From the NCBI GenBank assembly GCA_964473865.1, contig CAYYQN010000007.1, positions 62,001 to 126,000 of the forward strand: a stretch of DNA of 64,000 nt. The letters run 5' to 3'. The position numbers were made by a program, and so were the translations under genes. Shown in pieces: positions 7,940 through 17,277 of this stretch (its first letter is position 1; each line of letters starts with the position of its first letter). The notes under the pieces are model-generated. The model saw only the letters and a program-made list of their open reading frames with translations. It searched no databases and had not been told where the DNA came from. This stretch comes from CAIMUX01 sp964473865 (GTDB lineage: Bacteria > Eisenbacteria > RBG-16-71-46 > CAIMUX01).

Positions 7940-10220
7940 CCTGCGCCTCCCGCGACTGCATCCGGTCGAGAAAGGCCTGATCGGCAAGAACCTCGCGGGT
8001 CTTGCTGCCGTCCTGCGGGCCAACCGCCCCGGCATGCTCCAGGATGTCCATGAGCCGGCCCGCACGCGAGTAGCCGACCTTGAGCCTTCGCTGCAGGAAG
8101 GACACCGACGCCTGCCGGTGCTGCACGATCAGGCGCAAGGCGTCCTGGAACAGCTCGTCCTCGACCCCGGTCTCGGCCTCTTCGCGAACCAGGTCGGCCT
8201 CCCGGAAGAGCGGCGGCGCCTCCGGCTGCGCCCGGAGGAAGTCCGCCACCGCCGCGGCGTCGCGTTCGCTGGCGAACGCCCCGTGCACCCGCACCGCCTC
8301 GGCTTTGCCCGGCGGAAGGAAGAGCATGTCGCCGCGGCCGAGCAGATCCTCCGCTCCGTTGGCGTCCAGGATGGTGCGACTGTCGACCTTGCTCGCCACC
8401 TGGAAGGCGACCCGCGCCGGGAAGTTCGCCTTGATCACGCCGGTGATGACATCCACGGACGGGCGCTGGGTCGCCAGCACGAGGTGGATGCCGACCGCCC
8501 GCGCCATCTGGGCCAGCCGCATCACCGGCCCCTCGATCTCGTTGGGCAGCGTAAGCATCAGATCGGCCAGCTCATCGACCAGGATCACGAGATGCGGCAT
8601 GGGAGCGACGCCGCTCCCGGGGCCGGCCGCGCGGGCCTTCTCCCGATACCCCTCGAGATTCCTCACGCCGAGCGCTGCCATGTGACGGTAGCGCCGCTCC
8701 ATCTCTCCAACCGCCCAGGCGAGCATGCGGGCGGCGTGTTTCGATTCGGTCACCACCGGGCAGATCAGATGCGGGATCCCATCGTAGGGGGTCAGCTCCA
8801 GCATCTTCGGGTCGATCAGCAGGAGACGCAACTCCTCGGGTGTGCGCCGGAGAAGGAGGGACAGCAGCACGCCATTCAGAAAGACGCTCTTGCCGGAACC
8901 GGTGGTTCCGGCCACCAGGAGGTGCGGCATCTGCTCCAGCCGCGCGGCATAGGCCCGCCCTCGCGTGTCTCTCCCCAGGACCACCGGTAGGTGGCCGGGC
9001 AACGAGGTCGGATCGATCTCCTCCAGGATGGCGCGCAACGAAATGGTGGAAGCGATCCGATTGGGGACTTCGACTCCGATCGCGGCCTTGCCCGGGATCG
9101 GCGCGACCAGCCGGATGCGGGAGGCGCGCAAAGCGAGAGCCAGGTCGTCCTTGCGGGATACGATCTGCGACACCCGCACTCCGGCGGCCGGCTCATACTC
9201 GTACTGCGTCACCACCGGACCGGGATGCACCGCGCCCAATCGGCCTTCGATGCCGAAGTCCTGCAGCGTCCGCACGATCACCTGGCCCGACTCCTGCAGA
9301 TCCTCCCGGCTGATCGAGGCCGGCGCTTCGCCCGGCTCGAGGAGCGTCACCGGAGGCAGGATCCACGGGCCGGCGGTCGCACGGTCTGCGGTCCGGGTTT
9401 CCCGCCCCTTGGTGTCGTCCTTCACCTTCCGACCCCGACCTCGTCCCGCGGCGAGCGGGGCGTCCGGGTCGGCGTCGCGCGGAGACACCGAGGCTCGGGG
9501 CCGGGGTCCGGCCGGGACGGCAAGGGGCGGCTCCGCTTCTTCGGCCGCCGCCGGACCGATTCCCGCGCCACGCGGCGGAATCGCCGCGGCGGCCGGTTCC
9601 TCCGATGCCCGCCGGCGATCCGATGCGGCCGCGCCCGACCCCGGATCGGGGGTCCGCGCCTTCGTGACCAGAGTCGCGAGGCCGCCCGCCATGGCGCCGC
9701 TGGCCCCCTGCGCCGCGCGCATCGCCGCGGTCTTGGCGCGTCCCGGCAGGAACCAGAGCACGCCGCCGACGATCAAGAGCGCGAGCAGTCCGCCGGTGGT
9801 GAGCAACGCTCCGACCGGGCCCAGCGCATTCGGGCCCGACAGCAGATCGGAGAGGGCGAGGGGCAGTTCGCCCCAGGCCGGCTGCCCTCCGGTGACGCCA
9901 CCGAGCAGGGAGATCAAAAGCGCGGTCGCGCCCGACCAGAGCAGAAACATCGCGGGACGGCGCGGACGCAGGAAGAGCGACCGGATCGCCAGCGCGAATC
10001 CGAGCAGGCCGCCCCAGAGGACCAACGGCACGCCGAGCCCGCCCAGGAGCGTCTGCGCTGTGATCTTCCCCGCCAGACCGCAGGCGTTCTCCGGCAGGGC
10101 GGAGAGCCGGAACTGAGACCACGGCGGAGAAGAGAGGAGCGACGCCCCTACCAGGAGATTGACCATGAGCAGCAAGACCCCGAGCAGGGGCCGCCGCCGC
10201 TGATCCTCCATCTTGCCCAT
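7917..10220 (-). CDS. ftsK: DNA translocase FtsK/SpoIIIE
   Basis: Septal motor that pumps chromosome termini during division. The 767-aa protein has four hydrophobic segments in the first ~150 residues (the first is LLGVLLLMVNLLVGASLL). A Pro/Ala/Arg-rich linker covers ~165-285. The alpha/beta motor carries Walker A (VAGTTGSGKSVFLN) and Walker B (HLVILVDELADLM), plus the FtsK signature LATQRPSVDVITGVIKANFP. The C-terminal winged-helix gamma domain, which reads KOPS/SRS sequences, is present (SVSFLQRRLKVGYSRAGRLMDILE). It is shorter than E. coli FtsK because the linker is short. It ends inside lolA, and ahcY precedes it by 26 bases. Confidence 0.97.
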   Translation of the reverse strand: MGKMEDQRRRPLLGVLLLMVNLLVGASLLSSPPWSQFRLSALPENACGLAGKITAQTLLGGLGVPLVLWGGLLGFALAIRSLFLRPRRPAMFLLWSGATALLISLLGGVTGGQPAWGELPLALSDLLSGPNALGPVGALLTTGGLLALLIVGGVLWFLPGRAKTAAMRAAQGASGAMAGGLATLVTKARTPDPGSGAAASDRRRASEEPAAAAIPPRGAGIGPAAAEEAEPPLAVPAGPRPRASVSPRDADPDAPLAAGRGRGRKVKDDTKGRETRTADRATAGPWILPPVTLLEPGEAPASISREDLQESGQVIVRTLQDFGIEGRLGAVHPGPVVTQYEYEPAAGVRVSQIVSRKDDLALALRASRIRLVAPIPGKAAIGVEVPNRIASTISLRAILEEIDPTSLPGHLPVVLGRDTRGRAYAARLEQMPHLLVAGTTGSGKSVFLNGVLLSLLLRRTPEELRLLLIDPKMLELTPYDGIPHLICPVVTESKHAARMLAWAVGEMERRYRHMAALGVRNLEGYREKARAAGPGSGVAPMPHLVILVDELADLMLTLPNEIEGPVMRLAQMARAVGIHLVLATQRPSVDVITGVIKANFPARVAFQVASKVDSRTILDANGAEDLLGRGDMLFLPPGKAEAVRVHGAFASERDAAAVADFLRAQPEAPPLFREADLVREEAETGVEDELFQDALRLIVQHRQASVSFLQRRLKVGYSRAGRLMDILEHAGAVGPQDGSKTREVLADQAFLDRMQSREAQDADNARR

Positions 10221-10246
10221 GCGCTGAAAATCCTACTGCGGCCCGC

Positions 10247-11500
10247 TCAGGTCCCCTGTTCCCAGGAAGCCAGATAGCGGACCTGCTCCTCGGTCAGCTT
10301 ATCGATCGGCACGCCCATCGTCTCGAGTTTCAAACGCGCGATCTCTGCGTCGATCTCCTTGGGCATCGGGTAGACCCGCCGCTCCAGCTTCGGCGCCTTG
10401 GCCATGTACTCCGAAGCCAGGGCCTGGTTCGCGAAGCTCATGTCCATGACCGAGGCGGGGTGCCCCTCGGCGGCACTCAGGTTGATGAGTCGGCCGTCGG
10501 CCAGGAGGAAGACACGGCGCCCGCTCCCCAGGGTGTACTCCTCCACCATTGGGCGCGCCGTGCGCCGCGACCGGGCCAGGCCCGTCAGACCCGGGATGTC
10601 GATCTCGACATTGAAGTGTCCGGAGTTCGCCACGATGGCCCCGTCCTTCATGGCCGCGAAGTGTTCCGGCCGCAGCACGTGCACGTTGCCCGTGACGGTG
10701 ACGAAGCAATCGCCCAGGGGAGCCGCCTCCGCCATCGGCAACACCCGGAAACCGTCCATGACCGCCTCCAGCGCCTTGACCGGGTCGACTTCCGTCACGA
10801 TGACGTGGGCCCCCATGCCCGCGGCCCGGGTGGCCAGTCCGCGGCCGCAGTGGCCGTAACCCGCCACCACGAAAGTGGATCCGGCGAGGAGCAGGTTCGT
10901 GGCGCGCAGGATCCCATCGATGCTCGATTGCCCGGTTCCGTAACGGTTGTCGAACAGGTGCTTCGTGTCCGCGTCGTTCACCGCCACGATCGGAAACCGC
11001 AGGACTCCATCCCGCTCCATGCTGCGGAGCCGAATGACGCCGGTGGTGGTCTCCTCGGTCCCGCCGATGATCCCCGGCAGCAGCTCCGTGCGGCTCGCGT
11101 GGAGCACCGAGACGAGATCGGCCCCGTCATCCATGGTCAGCTGGGGACCGGGATCGAGCACGGAGTTGATGTGGCGGTAGTAGCTCTCGTGGTCCTCTCC
11201 TTTGATCGCGAACGTCTCGACCTCATAGTGCTTCACCAGCGCCGCCGCCGTCTCGTCCTGCGTGGAGAGCGGATTGCTGGCACAGAGGAGGACGCGCGCC
11301 CCGCCCGCCTTCAGGGTCCGCACGAGGTTGGCGGTTTCCGTGGTGACGTGCAGGCACGCCGCGAGGGTCTTGCCCCGAAGCGGCTTTTCCCGCTCAAAGC
11401 GCGCTCGGATCGCGGCGAGCACCGGCATCTGCCGGTCCGCCCACTCGACGCGGTCGCGGCCGGCATCGGCCAGCGCGAGGTCGCGGACATCGTGGTTCAT
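10247..11500 (-). CDS. ahcY: Adenosylhomocysteinase
   Basis: Splits S-adenosylhomocysteine into homocysteine and adenosine, removing the inhibitory product of SAM methylations. The 417-aa protein keeps the family motifs: CLHVTTETANLVRTL, SNPLSTQDETAAAL, NAVNDAD-like VAVNDADTKHLFDNRYGTGQS, and the NAD-binding loop VAGYGHCGRGLATRAAGMGA. It ends EQVRYLASWEQGT rather than with the Tyr-Arg-Tyr tail of the longer eukaryote-like enzymes, so it is the short form. ATG 11500 has a GGGAAGG site. metK ends 20 bases upstream, placing SAM synthesis and SAH removal in one unit; the homocysteine produced can be used by the MetF-MetH fusion elsewhere in the window. Confidence 0.97.
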   Translation of the reverse strand: MNHDVRDLALADAGRDRVEWADRQMPVLAAIRARFEREKPLRGKTLAACLHVTTETANLVRTLKAGGARVLLCASNPLSTQDETAAALVKHYEVETFAIKGEDHESYYRHINSVLDPGPQLTMDDGADLVSVLHASRTELLPGIIGGTEETTTGVIRLRSMERDGVLRFPIVAVNDADTKHLFDNRYGTGQSSIDGILRATNLLLAGSTFVVAGYGHCGRGLATRAAGMGAHVIVTEVDPVKALEAVMDGFRVLPMAEAAPLGDCFVTVTGNVHVLRPEHFAAMKDGAIVANSGHFNVEIDIPGLTGLARSRRTARPMVEEYTLGSGRRVFLLADGRLINLSAAEGHPASVMDMSFANQALASEYMAKAPKLERRVYPMPKEIDAEIARLKLETMGVPIDKLTEEQVRYLASWEQGT

Positions 11501-11519
11501 CGTTGCCTTCCCTTTCCGA

Positions 11520-12674
11520 CTAGAAGAACTTCTTCAGCGCGTCGACCCGATCGAGGCGCTCCCAGGTGAACTCCGGTTCGCTGCGCCCGAAGTGGCCGTA
11601 CGACGCGGTCTGGCGGTAGATCGGCCGCAAGAGCCTGAGATCGCCGATGATGGCGCCGGGCCGGAGGTCGAACGCGGCGCGCACCGCCTCCACGATCCGG
11701 GAGTCCGGCAGGCGGCCGGTGCCGAAGGTCTCGACGTGGATCGATACCGGCTGCGAATAGCCGATGCAGTAGGCCAGCTGGATCTCGCAACGCCTCGCCA
11801 TCCCGGCCCCGACAATATTGTGGGCGACCCAGCGCGCGGCATAGGCGGCGGAGCGGTCGACCTTCGACGGATCCTTGCCCGAAAAGGCGCCTCCGCCGTG
11901 GCGGGCCATGCCGCCGTAGGTATCGACGATGATCTTGCGCCCGGTGACCCCGGCGTCCGCGGCGGGTCCGCCCTTGACGAAGCGGCCGGTCTGGTTGATC
12001 AACATGGTCGGACGCTCCGGCACCAGCTCCTTCGGCAGCACCGGATTGATGACCCGGCGCTCGATCTCGGCCCGCACCTTCTCCTCCGGTATCTCCTCCG
12101 CATGCTGCGCGGCGCAGACCACGGTGTCGACGCGCACGGGACGGTCGTCTTCGTACTCGATGGTGACCTGCGACTTGCAGTCGGGACCGAGCCACGGCAG
12201 CTCGCCGGTGCGCCGTTCTTCCTCGATGCGGCGCACGATGCGGTGCGCCAGCACGATCGGCAACGGCATCCCTTCCGGCGTCTCGTCGGTGGCGTAGCCG
12301 AACATGATTCCCTGGTCGCCCGCTCCCTGCTCCAGCGGGTCCGGGCGGTCGACTCCCTGTGCAATATCCCCCGACTGCTCGTCGATGGCGGTCACGACTC
12401 CGCACGACTCGTATTCGAAGAAGTACTCGGGACGGTCGTAGCCGATATCGCGGACCGTCTCTCGCACCACGCGCGGAATGTCGACGTAGGCGTCGGTCCG
12501 GATTTCGCCCGCCACGACGACGAGCCCGGTGGTGACCAGGGTCTCGCAGGCCACATGACCCTTCGGGTCCTCCGCGAGGATGGAGTCGAGCACCGCGTCC
12601 GAGATCTGATCCGCAACCTTGTCGGGGTGCCCCCGGCCTACCGATTCGGAAGAAAAAAGCTGTCTTCCGGCCAT
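11520..12674 (-). CDS. metK: S-adenosylmethionine synthetase
   Basis: Makes SAM from methionine and ATP. From ATG 12674 the protein is 384 aa, the usual bacterial length, starting MAGRQLFSSESVGRGHPDKV. Signatures present are GAGDQGIMFGYATDET (ATP-binding hexapeptide region), GRFVKGGPAADAGVTGRKII and GGGAFSGKDPSKVDRSAAY (P-loop-like). An AAAGGA site lies 6 bases before this ATG; an upstream in-frame ATG at 12737 would add 21 residues with no family match. It is first in a metK-ahcY unit. A candidate promoter lies about 75 bases upstream, and I saw no SAM-sensing riboswitch in the leader. Confidence 0.97.
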   Translation of the reverse strand: MAGRQLFSSESVGRGHPDKVADQISDAVLDSILAEDPKGHVACETLVTTGLVVVAGEIRTDAYVDIPRVVRETVRDIGYDRPEYFFEYESCGVVTAIDEQSGDIAQGVDRPDPLEQGAGDQGIMFGYATDETPEGMPLPIVLAHRIVRRIEEERRTGELPWLGPDCKSQVTIEYEDDRPVRVDTVVCAAQHAEEIPEEKVRAEIERRVINPVLPKELVPERPTMLINQTGRFVKGGPAADAGVTGRKIIVDTYGGMARHGGGAFSGKDPSKVDRSAAYAARWVAHNIVGAGMARRCEIQLAYCIGYSQPVSIHVETFGTGRLPDSRIVEAVRAAFDLRPGAIIGDLRLLRPIYRQTASYGHFGRSEPEFTWERLDRVDALKKFF

Positions 12675-12746
12675 GAACGTTCCTTTCTGCTTCATCTGGG
12701 TCTCGACCACCAACCGTCCCGGGGTGGATTTCCTCAAAACCCGGAC

Positions 12747-12775
12747 AGACTATCATCTACCGCCGGCCTGGGCAA
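12747..12775 (-). promoter_or_regulatory. Candidate sigma-70 promoter for metK-ahcY
   Basis: On the minus strand TTGCCC (12775-12770) and TAGTCT (12752-12747) are separated by 17 bases, about 75 bases before the metK ATG. The match is moderate and was found by eye. The 12776-12838 stretch between here and the nucleotidyltransferase stop is a G+C-rich run with inverted repeats that could fold as a terminator for that upstream gene. Confidence 0.35.
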
Positions 12776-12838
12776 CGCCCGCGGGCCGGGGCATCCGGCC
12801 CGGACCGGGCGGGGCCGGCCGGGTGCTGCAACCGCCCG

Positions 12839-13849
12839 CTAGGCCCGGGAGCCGCTGGAGAGGTCAACTTCGGAGGAGTCGCCGACGTTCAGTTTCTGGA
12901 AGTTCCCCCGCACGATCGCGTTCTCGCCCACCAGACTCCCCTCCAGAACCATGTCGCGTACCTCTGCGTTCTCGTTGACGATGGAATCCCGCACGATGGA
13001 CCCGGCCACGACCGCGCCCGCGGCGATCGAGACGTTGGGTCCCACGATCGAGTGGGTGACTCGCGCGGTCGGATCGATCGAGACCGGATGGCGTATGAGA
13101 ACGCCGGGTAGCTCGGGGTTCCGGGGAGCGAGGCGAAGCAGGTACTCGTTGGTGGACAGGAGGGTCTCCGGCTTGCCGCAGTCGAACCATCCCTCCACCG
13201 GCGCCGTCACCATCTGCAGACCATCCTGGAGCATCAACGCCAGGGCGTCGGTGAGCTGGTACTCTCCCTTCGTGAGAACGCCGTGCTCGATGACCGCACC
13301 CAGCCGCGCGTGGAGCTCCGCCGCCTCGGGAAGGTAATAGAGCCCCACCAGCGCCAGATTGGACGGCGGGTGCTCCGGCTTCTCGATCAGCTCCACCACC
13401 CGCTCGTCCACGACCCGGGCGATGCCGAAACGGCGAGGATCATCGACCGCCTTGACCCCGAGGACCACCCGGTCCCCGCGCAGGAATCGGCCATAGTCGG
13501 TGTGGACGATGGTATCGCCCAATACGATGAGGATCGGGCCGGAAGGGACCCGTTCGCGGGTGAGAGAGACCGCATGGCCGAGGCCGAGCCGCTCCGGCTG
13601 GTCCACGCACTCGGCGATACCGGGATAGCGACGATCGACGAAGGCCCGGATCGACTCGCCCATGTATCCGACCACCAGCACCACGCGCGAGATCCCTTGC
13701 TGCACCAGGGCGTCGAGGATGTGCGCGAGAATCGGCTTGCCCGCCACATTGACCAGCGCCTTGGGGACGGTATGCGTATGCGGGCGCAGTCGCGTTCCCA
13801 CTCCCGCCGCCGGAACGATCGCCACCGGCATCCGCTGCATCGGGTCCAT
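12839..13849 (-). CDS. Sugar-phosphate nucleotidyltransferase with left-handed beta-helix tail
   Basis: 336-aa protein beginning MDPMQRMPVAIVPAAGVGTR. PAAGVGTRLRPHT plus PKALVNVAGKPIL is the pyrophosphorylase signature of glucose-1-phosphate thymidylyl-/uridylyl- and mannose-1-phosphate guanylyltransferases. Metal and substrate motifs follow (LGDTIVHTDYG, GVKAVDDPRRFG, VELIEKPEHPPS, EGWFDCGKPETL). The last ~80 residues are hexapeptide repeats (VSIDPTARVTHSIVGPNVSI, VRDSIVNENAEVRDM). The sugar and NTP cannot be told from sequence alone. ATG 13849 has an AGGAG site 8 bases before it. It follows the phosphoglucose/phosphomannose isomerase gene by 31 bases, suggesting it activates sugar phosphates made there for cell-surface polymers. 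Confidence 0.85.
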   Translation of the reverse strand: MDPMQRMPVAIVPAAGVGTRLRPHTHTVPKALVNVAGKPILAHILDALVQQGISRVVLVVGYMGESIRAFVDRRYPGIAECVDQPERLGLGHAVSLTRERVPSGPILIVLGDTIVHTDYGRFLRGDRVVLGVKAVDDPRRFGIARVVDERVVELIEKPEHPPSNLALVGLYYLPEAAELHARLGAVIEHGVLTKGEYQLTDALALMLQDGLQMVTAPVEGWFDCGKPETLLSTNEYLLRLAPRNPELPGVLIRHPVSIDPTARVTHSIVGPNVSIAAGAVVAGSIVRDSIVNENAEVRDMVLEGSLVGENAIVRGNFQKLNVGDSSEVDLSSGSRA

Positions 13850-13880
13850 GCGCGTCACTCCTTTCCCCGAACGATGAAGC

Positions 13881-15008
13881 TCACTCCGCTGCGGCTCGTT
13901 TGACCCGCTCGATGGCTTCCACGGGCAGCGGGTCGACGCCGCGCCGCCGGGCCACCTCGACGCTGACCGCATCGGCCAGCAGGATGTGGTTGAACAGGCC
14001 GGCGACCGTCCCGCAGCCGCTCCGGCCGTTCGCCGACGGCGGGCCGGAGACGACCGCCGAGACCGCCTCCCGGCGGGAGGGAATCCGTACCACCCGGGCA
14101 CCGCTCGCCACAAGCTCCCGGGTCGCGGCCCGGAGGTGGGCCTGACGCACCCCCCCGTCGGGCTCCTCGTCATCCAGGAGCAGATGCACCGAGGGAAGCG
14201 CATCCACCGCGAATCGCCACCCGGTGATCTCATTGTGGGCCAGTTCCGGAAACGCCGCGGCGGTGGCCGCCTGCTTGGCGTTTTCCTGGAGCTGTCCGCG
14301 CCAACGCGCGGCCGCCGGCCAGAGCCGCTCGCTGGGCGCATAGATGAAGGCGAAGCGTCCCTCGATCATGGCCGCGATCTCCACCGGATCGCGGCCCGGC
14401 AGCGCGCCGCCGGTTCGCCAGATCGCCGTCTCCTCGGCGAGCAACGCCGCGGCGGCGCGAAGCTCCGCCCGCACGTCGGCCTCCGCCCTCGGATCCGCCT
14501 GCTCCCAGAGCGCGCCCAGAGTCGCCGCCACGGCCATCCAACCCAGGGCGGCGCGCGGCGAGAATCCGGCCGGCAGGCGGAAGAGCGGCCAGCCGGACTC
14601 GGCCGCCTCCTCCGCCAGGGCGCCCCCCGAGCAGATCGCGAGCACTCTCGCCCCGCGTTGGCGCGCGCTCTCCGCGGCCCGAAGCGTCTCCCAGGTGTTT
14701 CCGGAGTAGCTCACGGCGAGCACCAGGGATCCCGCGCCCGCCCACGCCGGGATCGCGGGATCGCGGACGACTTCGACCGGGATCGGGAGCCGATCGCGCA
14801 GGATCGAGCGAGCGACATCGCCCGCCATCGCCGATCCGCCCATTCCGCAGATCAGGACCGACCGCGCCGGCTCCGCGGCGGCCGGAGCGGGGGCGGCGCG
14901 TGGCGGCCAGGGGAGCGTTGCGGACGCGCCGAGAGCGTCCGCCAGCTGCGTCGGCCACCCCAGGATCCACTCGCGCATCGTCCGCGTCCCGTCGTCCGGA
15001 CCGGTCAT
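13881..15008 (-). CDS. Bifunctional phosphoglucose/phosphomannose isomerase (SIS domains)
   Basis: 375-aa protein with the double SIS fold of the PGI/PMI family known from archaea and some bacteria; it interconverts glucose-6-P or mannose-6-P and fructose-6-P. Visible motifs are VLICGMGGSAMAGDVA, LVLAVSYSGNTWETLRA (the Ser/Thr-rich phosphate loop), ALGWM, and the late region FPELAHNEITGW, whose Glu/His are catalytic candidates in this family. The start overlaps the ptsI stop (ATGA at 15005-15008), so it is translated directly behind the PTS genes. This fits conversion of the imported sugar phosphate to fructose-6-P. Confidence 0.85.
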   Translation of the reverse strand: MTGPDDGTRTMREWILGWPTQLADALGASATLPWPPRAAPAPAAAEPARSVLICGMGGSAMAGDVARSILRDRLPIPVEVVRDPAIPAWAGAGSLVLAVSYSGNTWETLRAAESARQRGARVLAICSGGALAEEAAESGWPLFRLPAGFSPRAALGWMAVAATLGALWEQADPRAEADVRAELRAAAALLAEETAIWRTGGALPGRDPVEIAAMIEGRFAFIYAPSERLWPAAARWRGQLQENAKQAATAAAFPELAHNEITGWRFAVDALPSVHLLLDDEEPDGGVRQAHLRAATRELVASGARVVRIPSRREAVSAVVSGPPSANGRSGCGTVAGLFNHILLADAVSVEVARRRGVDPLPVEAIERVKRAAAE

Positions 15009-17011
15009 CGTGGCGCCCCTTCCGGACCCACCCCACGCCCGCCGGCGCCGGCTCCGGCCGCGGGAGCCCCTCCTTTGCCGGACGCGCCGCCGGCGGACGG
15101 GACGACGCGGTCGCCGTTGGCGTCGATGAGATCGCCGAGCGCGTGCCGGACGGTCGTGCGCACCTCCTCCGCCGTGGCCTTGCGCAACACCTCCTCGGCG
15201 AGTCGCCGCAGGTCCACGAGGCTGACGGAACGCACCAGATTCTTGACCTCCTCCAGCTGGAACGGGCTCATGCTCAGCGCGGTGCAGCCGAGCCCAAGCA
15301 GGACGGCGGCCCCGGCGGGAGAGCCCGACATCTCTCCACAGCTGCTGACCGGGATCCCGGCCCGCCGCGCCACGTCGATCGTGTACGAGAGGGCGCGCAG
15401 CACGGCCGGATGGAACGGATCGTATAACCCGGCCAGCTTCTCGTTGGAGCGGTCCACCGCCAGCATGTACTGGATCAGATCGTTGGATCCGATTGAGAAG
15501 AAGTCGGCCTCGCGGGCCAGCAGATCCGAGATACCCACGGCGGCCGGGACCTCGATCATCACACCCCGGGGCACACGCGGGGCCACCGCGATCCCCTCGC
15601 CGCGCAGTTCCGCGGTGATCTCGTCCACCAGCGCATTGGCCGTTCGCACCTCGTCGATCGAGCTGACCATCGGATAGAGAAGCTGCACGCTTCCGTGCGC
15701 CGAGGCGCGCAGGATCGCGCGCAGCTGGGTGCGGAAGATGTCGGGATGCCCGAGCGAGAACCGGATCCCGCGCACCCCCAGAAACGGATTCATCTCGCGA
15801 GGAGTCCCCAGATAGGCGGCGAACTTGTCGCCGCCCGCATCGAGCGTGCGGATCACCACCGGGCGAGGCTTCAGCGCCTGGACGACCTTCCGATAGGCCC
15901 GGTACTGCCCTTCCTCGTCGGGCAGGTGCGGACCCAGCAGATAGAAATACTCGGTGCGATACAGGCCGATCCCCTGCGCGGCGGAACGCAACACGTTGGG
16001 CGCGTCGGCGGCGGTCTCGATGTTCGCGAGCAGCGTCACCGGGTGTCCGTCCAGGGTCACGGCCGGTCCCGCGCCGCGCTCGGCCCGGAGCCGGATCCGG
16101 CGCGCCTCCTGGCGGCGGCGCACGTCGAAGTCGCGCCGCTCCTCGGGTCCCGGCCGCAGCACCACCAGGCCGCGATGCCCGTCCACCAGCACCCGGTCGC
16201 CTTCCCGCGCATGGGCGGAAAAGTCGACGAGACCCACCACCGCGGGGATGCCGCGGGAGCGGGCCAGGATCGCGGCATGGCTCGTGGGGCCACCGTGGTC
16301 GGTCACGAGGGCGCGGACCAGTTCCGGGTCGAAGGAGGTCGTCTCGCTCGGGGAGAGCTCCGCCGCGACCACCACCGCGCCCGGCGGAACGGGACGCGCG
16401 GTCGACGGCGTCCCCTCGAGGTGCCGCATGATGCGGCGACGGATGTCGGCCAGGTCGGCGGATCGGGCCCGGAAGTACTCCGATCCGGCCGCCTCGAGCG
16501 GACGGATCACTTCGTTGATCACCTCGCGCAGCGCCACCGTCGCCGGGCAGCGCCGGCCGCGGATCACCTCGATGACGTGGTGCTGGAACTCCTGGTCATC
16601 GAGCAGCATCCGGTGCGCGTCGAGGACCTTGAGGCCCGGGTCGGCGGGATCCCCGATCAGGCACTCGCGCAGCGCGGTGATCTCGTCGAGGGAGCGGCGC
16701 ACCGCCAGCCGGAAGCGGCGCGCCTCGCGCGCTTCCTCCCCCGCCGGGAGGGTGTGCTCTTCGATCACCGCCTCCTCGGTCGGGAACACGAGGTGGACCG
16801 AACCCGAAGCGAGGCCCCCCGAGGCGGCGACGCCGGATCGGATGATGGTCTGGTTCGCGGCGCGCTCCGCGCCGGGGCGGTCCGTCGCGGCGCGCGCGAC
16901 CGGCTCGCGCTCGTCCCCGGCGCCTTTCCCGCGCGCGGAGCCCGGTCCGCCGGGCGCCGGACGCCGCGGTAAGACCCCGCCCTTCCCGGGGGGCACTCCG
17001 GGATCACTCAT
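15005..17011 (-). CDS. ptsI: PTS enzyme I (phosphoenolpyruvate-protein phosphotransferase)
   Basis: Takes phosphate from PEP and passes it to HPr. The 668-aa protein has a ~57-residue Gly/Pro/Ala-rich N-terminal extension not typical of EI. It then follows the standard order: HPr-binding helical domain, swivelling domain with the phospho-His site TDHGGPTSHAAILARS, and PEP-binding TIM barrel with GLYRTEYFYL, IRTLDAGGDKF, NPFLGVRGIRF and the catalytic Cys in VSSCGEMSG. All key residues are present, so it should be active. ATG 17011 overlaps the HPr stop as ATGA and has a strong GAGGAGG site. It belongs to a complete mannose-type PTS operon. Confidence 0.96.
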   Translation of the reverse strand: MSDPGVPPGKGGVLPRRPAPGGPGSARGKGAGDEREPVARAATDRPGAERAANQTIIRSGVAASGGLASGSVHLVFPTEEAVIEEHTLPAGEEAREARRFRLAVRRSLDEITALRECLIGDPADPGLKVLDAHRMLLDDQEFQHHVIEVIRGRRCPATVALREVINEVIRPLEAAGSEYFRARSADLADIRRRIMRHLEGTPSTARPVPPGAVVVAAELSPSETTSFDPELVRALVTDHGGPTSHAAILARSRGIPAVVGLVDFSAHAREGDRVLVDGHRGLVVLRPGPEERRDFDVRRRQEARRIRLRAERGAGPAVTLDGHPVTLLANIETAADAPNVLRSAAQGIGLYRTEYFYLLGPHLPDEEGQYRAYRKVVQALKPRPVVIRTLDAGGDKFAAYLGTPREMNPFLGVRGIRFSLGHPDIFRTQLRAILRASAHGSVQLLYPMVSSIDEVRTANALVDEITAELRGEGIAVAPRVPRGVMIEVPAAVGISDLLAREADFFSIGSNDLIQYMLAVDRSNEKLAGLYDPFHPAVLRALSYTIDVARRAGIPVSSCGEMSGSPAGAAVLLGLGCTALSMSPFQLEEVKNLVRSVSLVDLRRLAEEVLRKATAEEVRTTVRHALGDLIDANGDRVVPSAGGASGKGGAPAAGAGAGGRGVGPEGAPR

Positions 17012-17277
17012 CCTGCCTCCTCGAACTTGGAGTCGACCAACTGGACCAGGGCTGCCACCGCCTCGCGCTCATCGGGCCCTTGCGCCTGAATCGTGAGCAC
17101 GACGCCGGTTTCCGCGGCGAGCATCAACACTCCCATGATGCTCTTGCCGTTCACGGTCACCGCCCCGTTGGAGACGCTCACCTCCGATTTGAAGAGCGAT
17201 GCGCGTTTCACGAACAGGACCGCGGGGTGCGCGTGAATCCCGGGGTAGTTCCGCACCGTGACCTGTTCTGCCGTCAA
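17008..17277 (-). CDS. ptsH: Phosphocarrier protein HPr with His at position 17
   Basis: 89-aa phosphocarrier. Reading from a TTG at 17277, which overlaps the EIID stop as TTGA and has a GGGAG site upstream, places the active histidine exactly at residue 15 (PGIHAHPAV) and the regulatory serine exactly at residue 46 (NGKSIMGVLML). Both match canonical HPr numbering, which supports this unusual start. The frame is open far upstream, but that part lies inside EIID. Odd feature: the near-invariant Arg17 next to the phospho-His (GLHARPA in typical HPr) is His here. Ser46 and its surroundings are intact, in line with the HPr kinase gene upstream. Confidence 0.93.
   Translation of the reverse strand: MTAEQVTVRNYPGIHAHPAVLFVKRASLFKSEVSVSNGAVTVNGKSIMGVLMLAAETGVVLTIQAQGPDEREAVAALVQLVDSKFEEAG

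Noticed and set aside
12675..12838. SAM or SAH riboswitch in the metK-ahcY leader
   Set aside because: The leader is G+C-rich with inverted repeats, but I could not find the conserved cores of SAM-I, SAM-II or SAH aptamers. A covariance-model search would decide.
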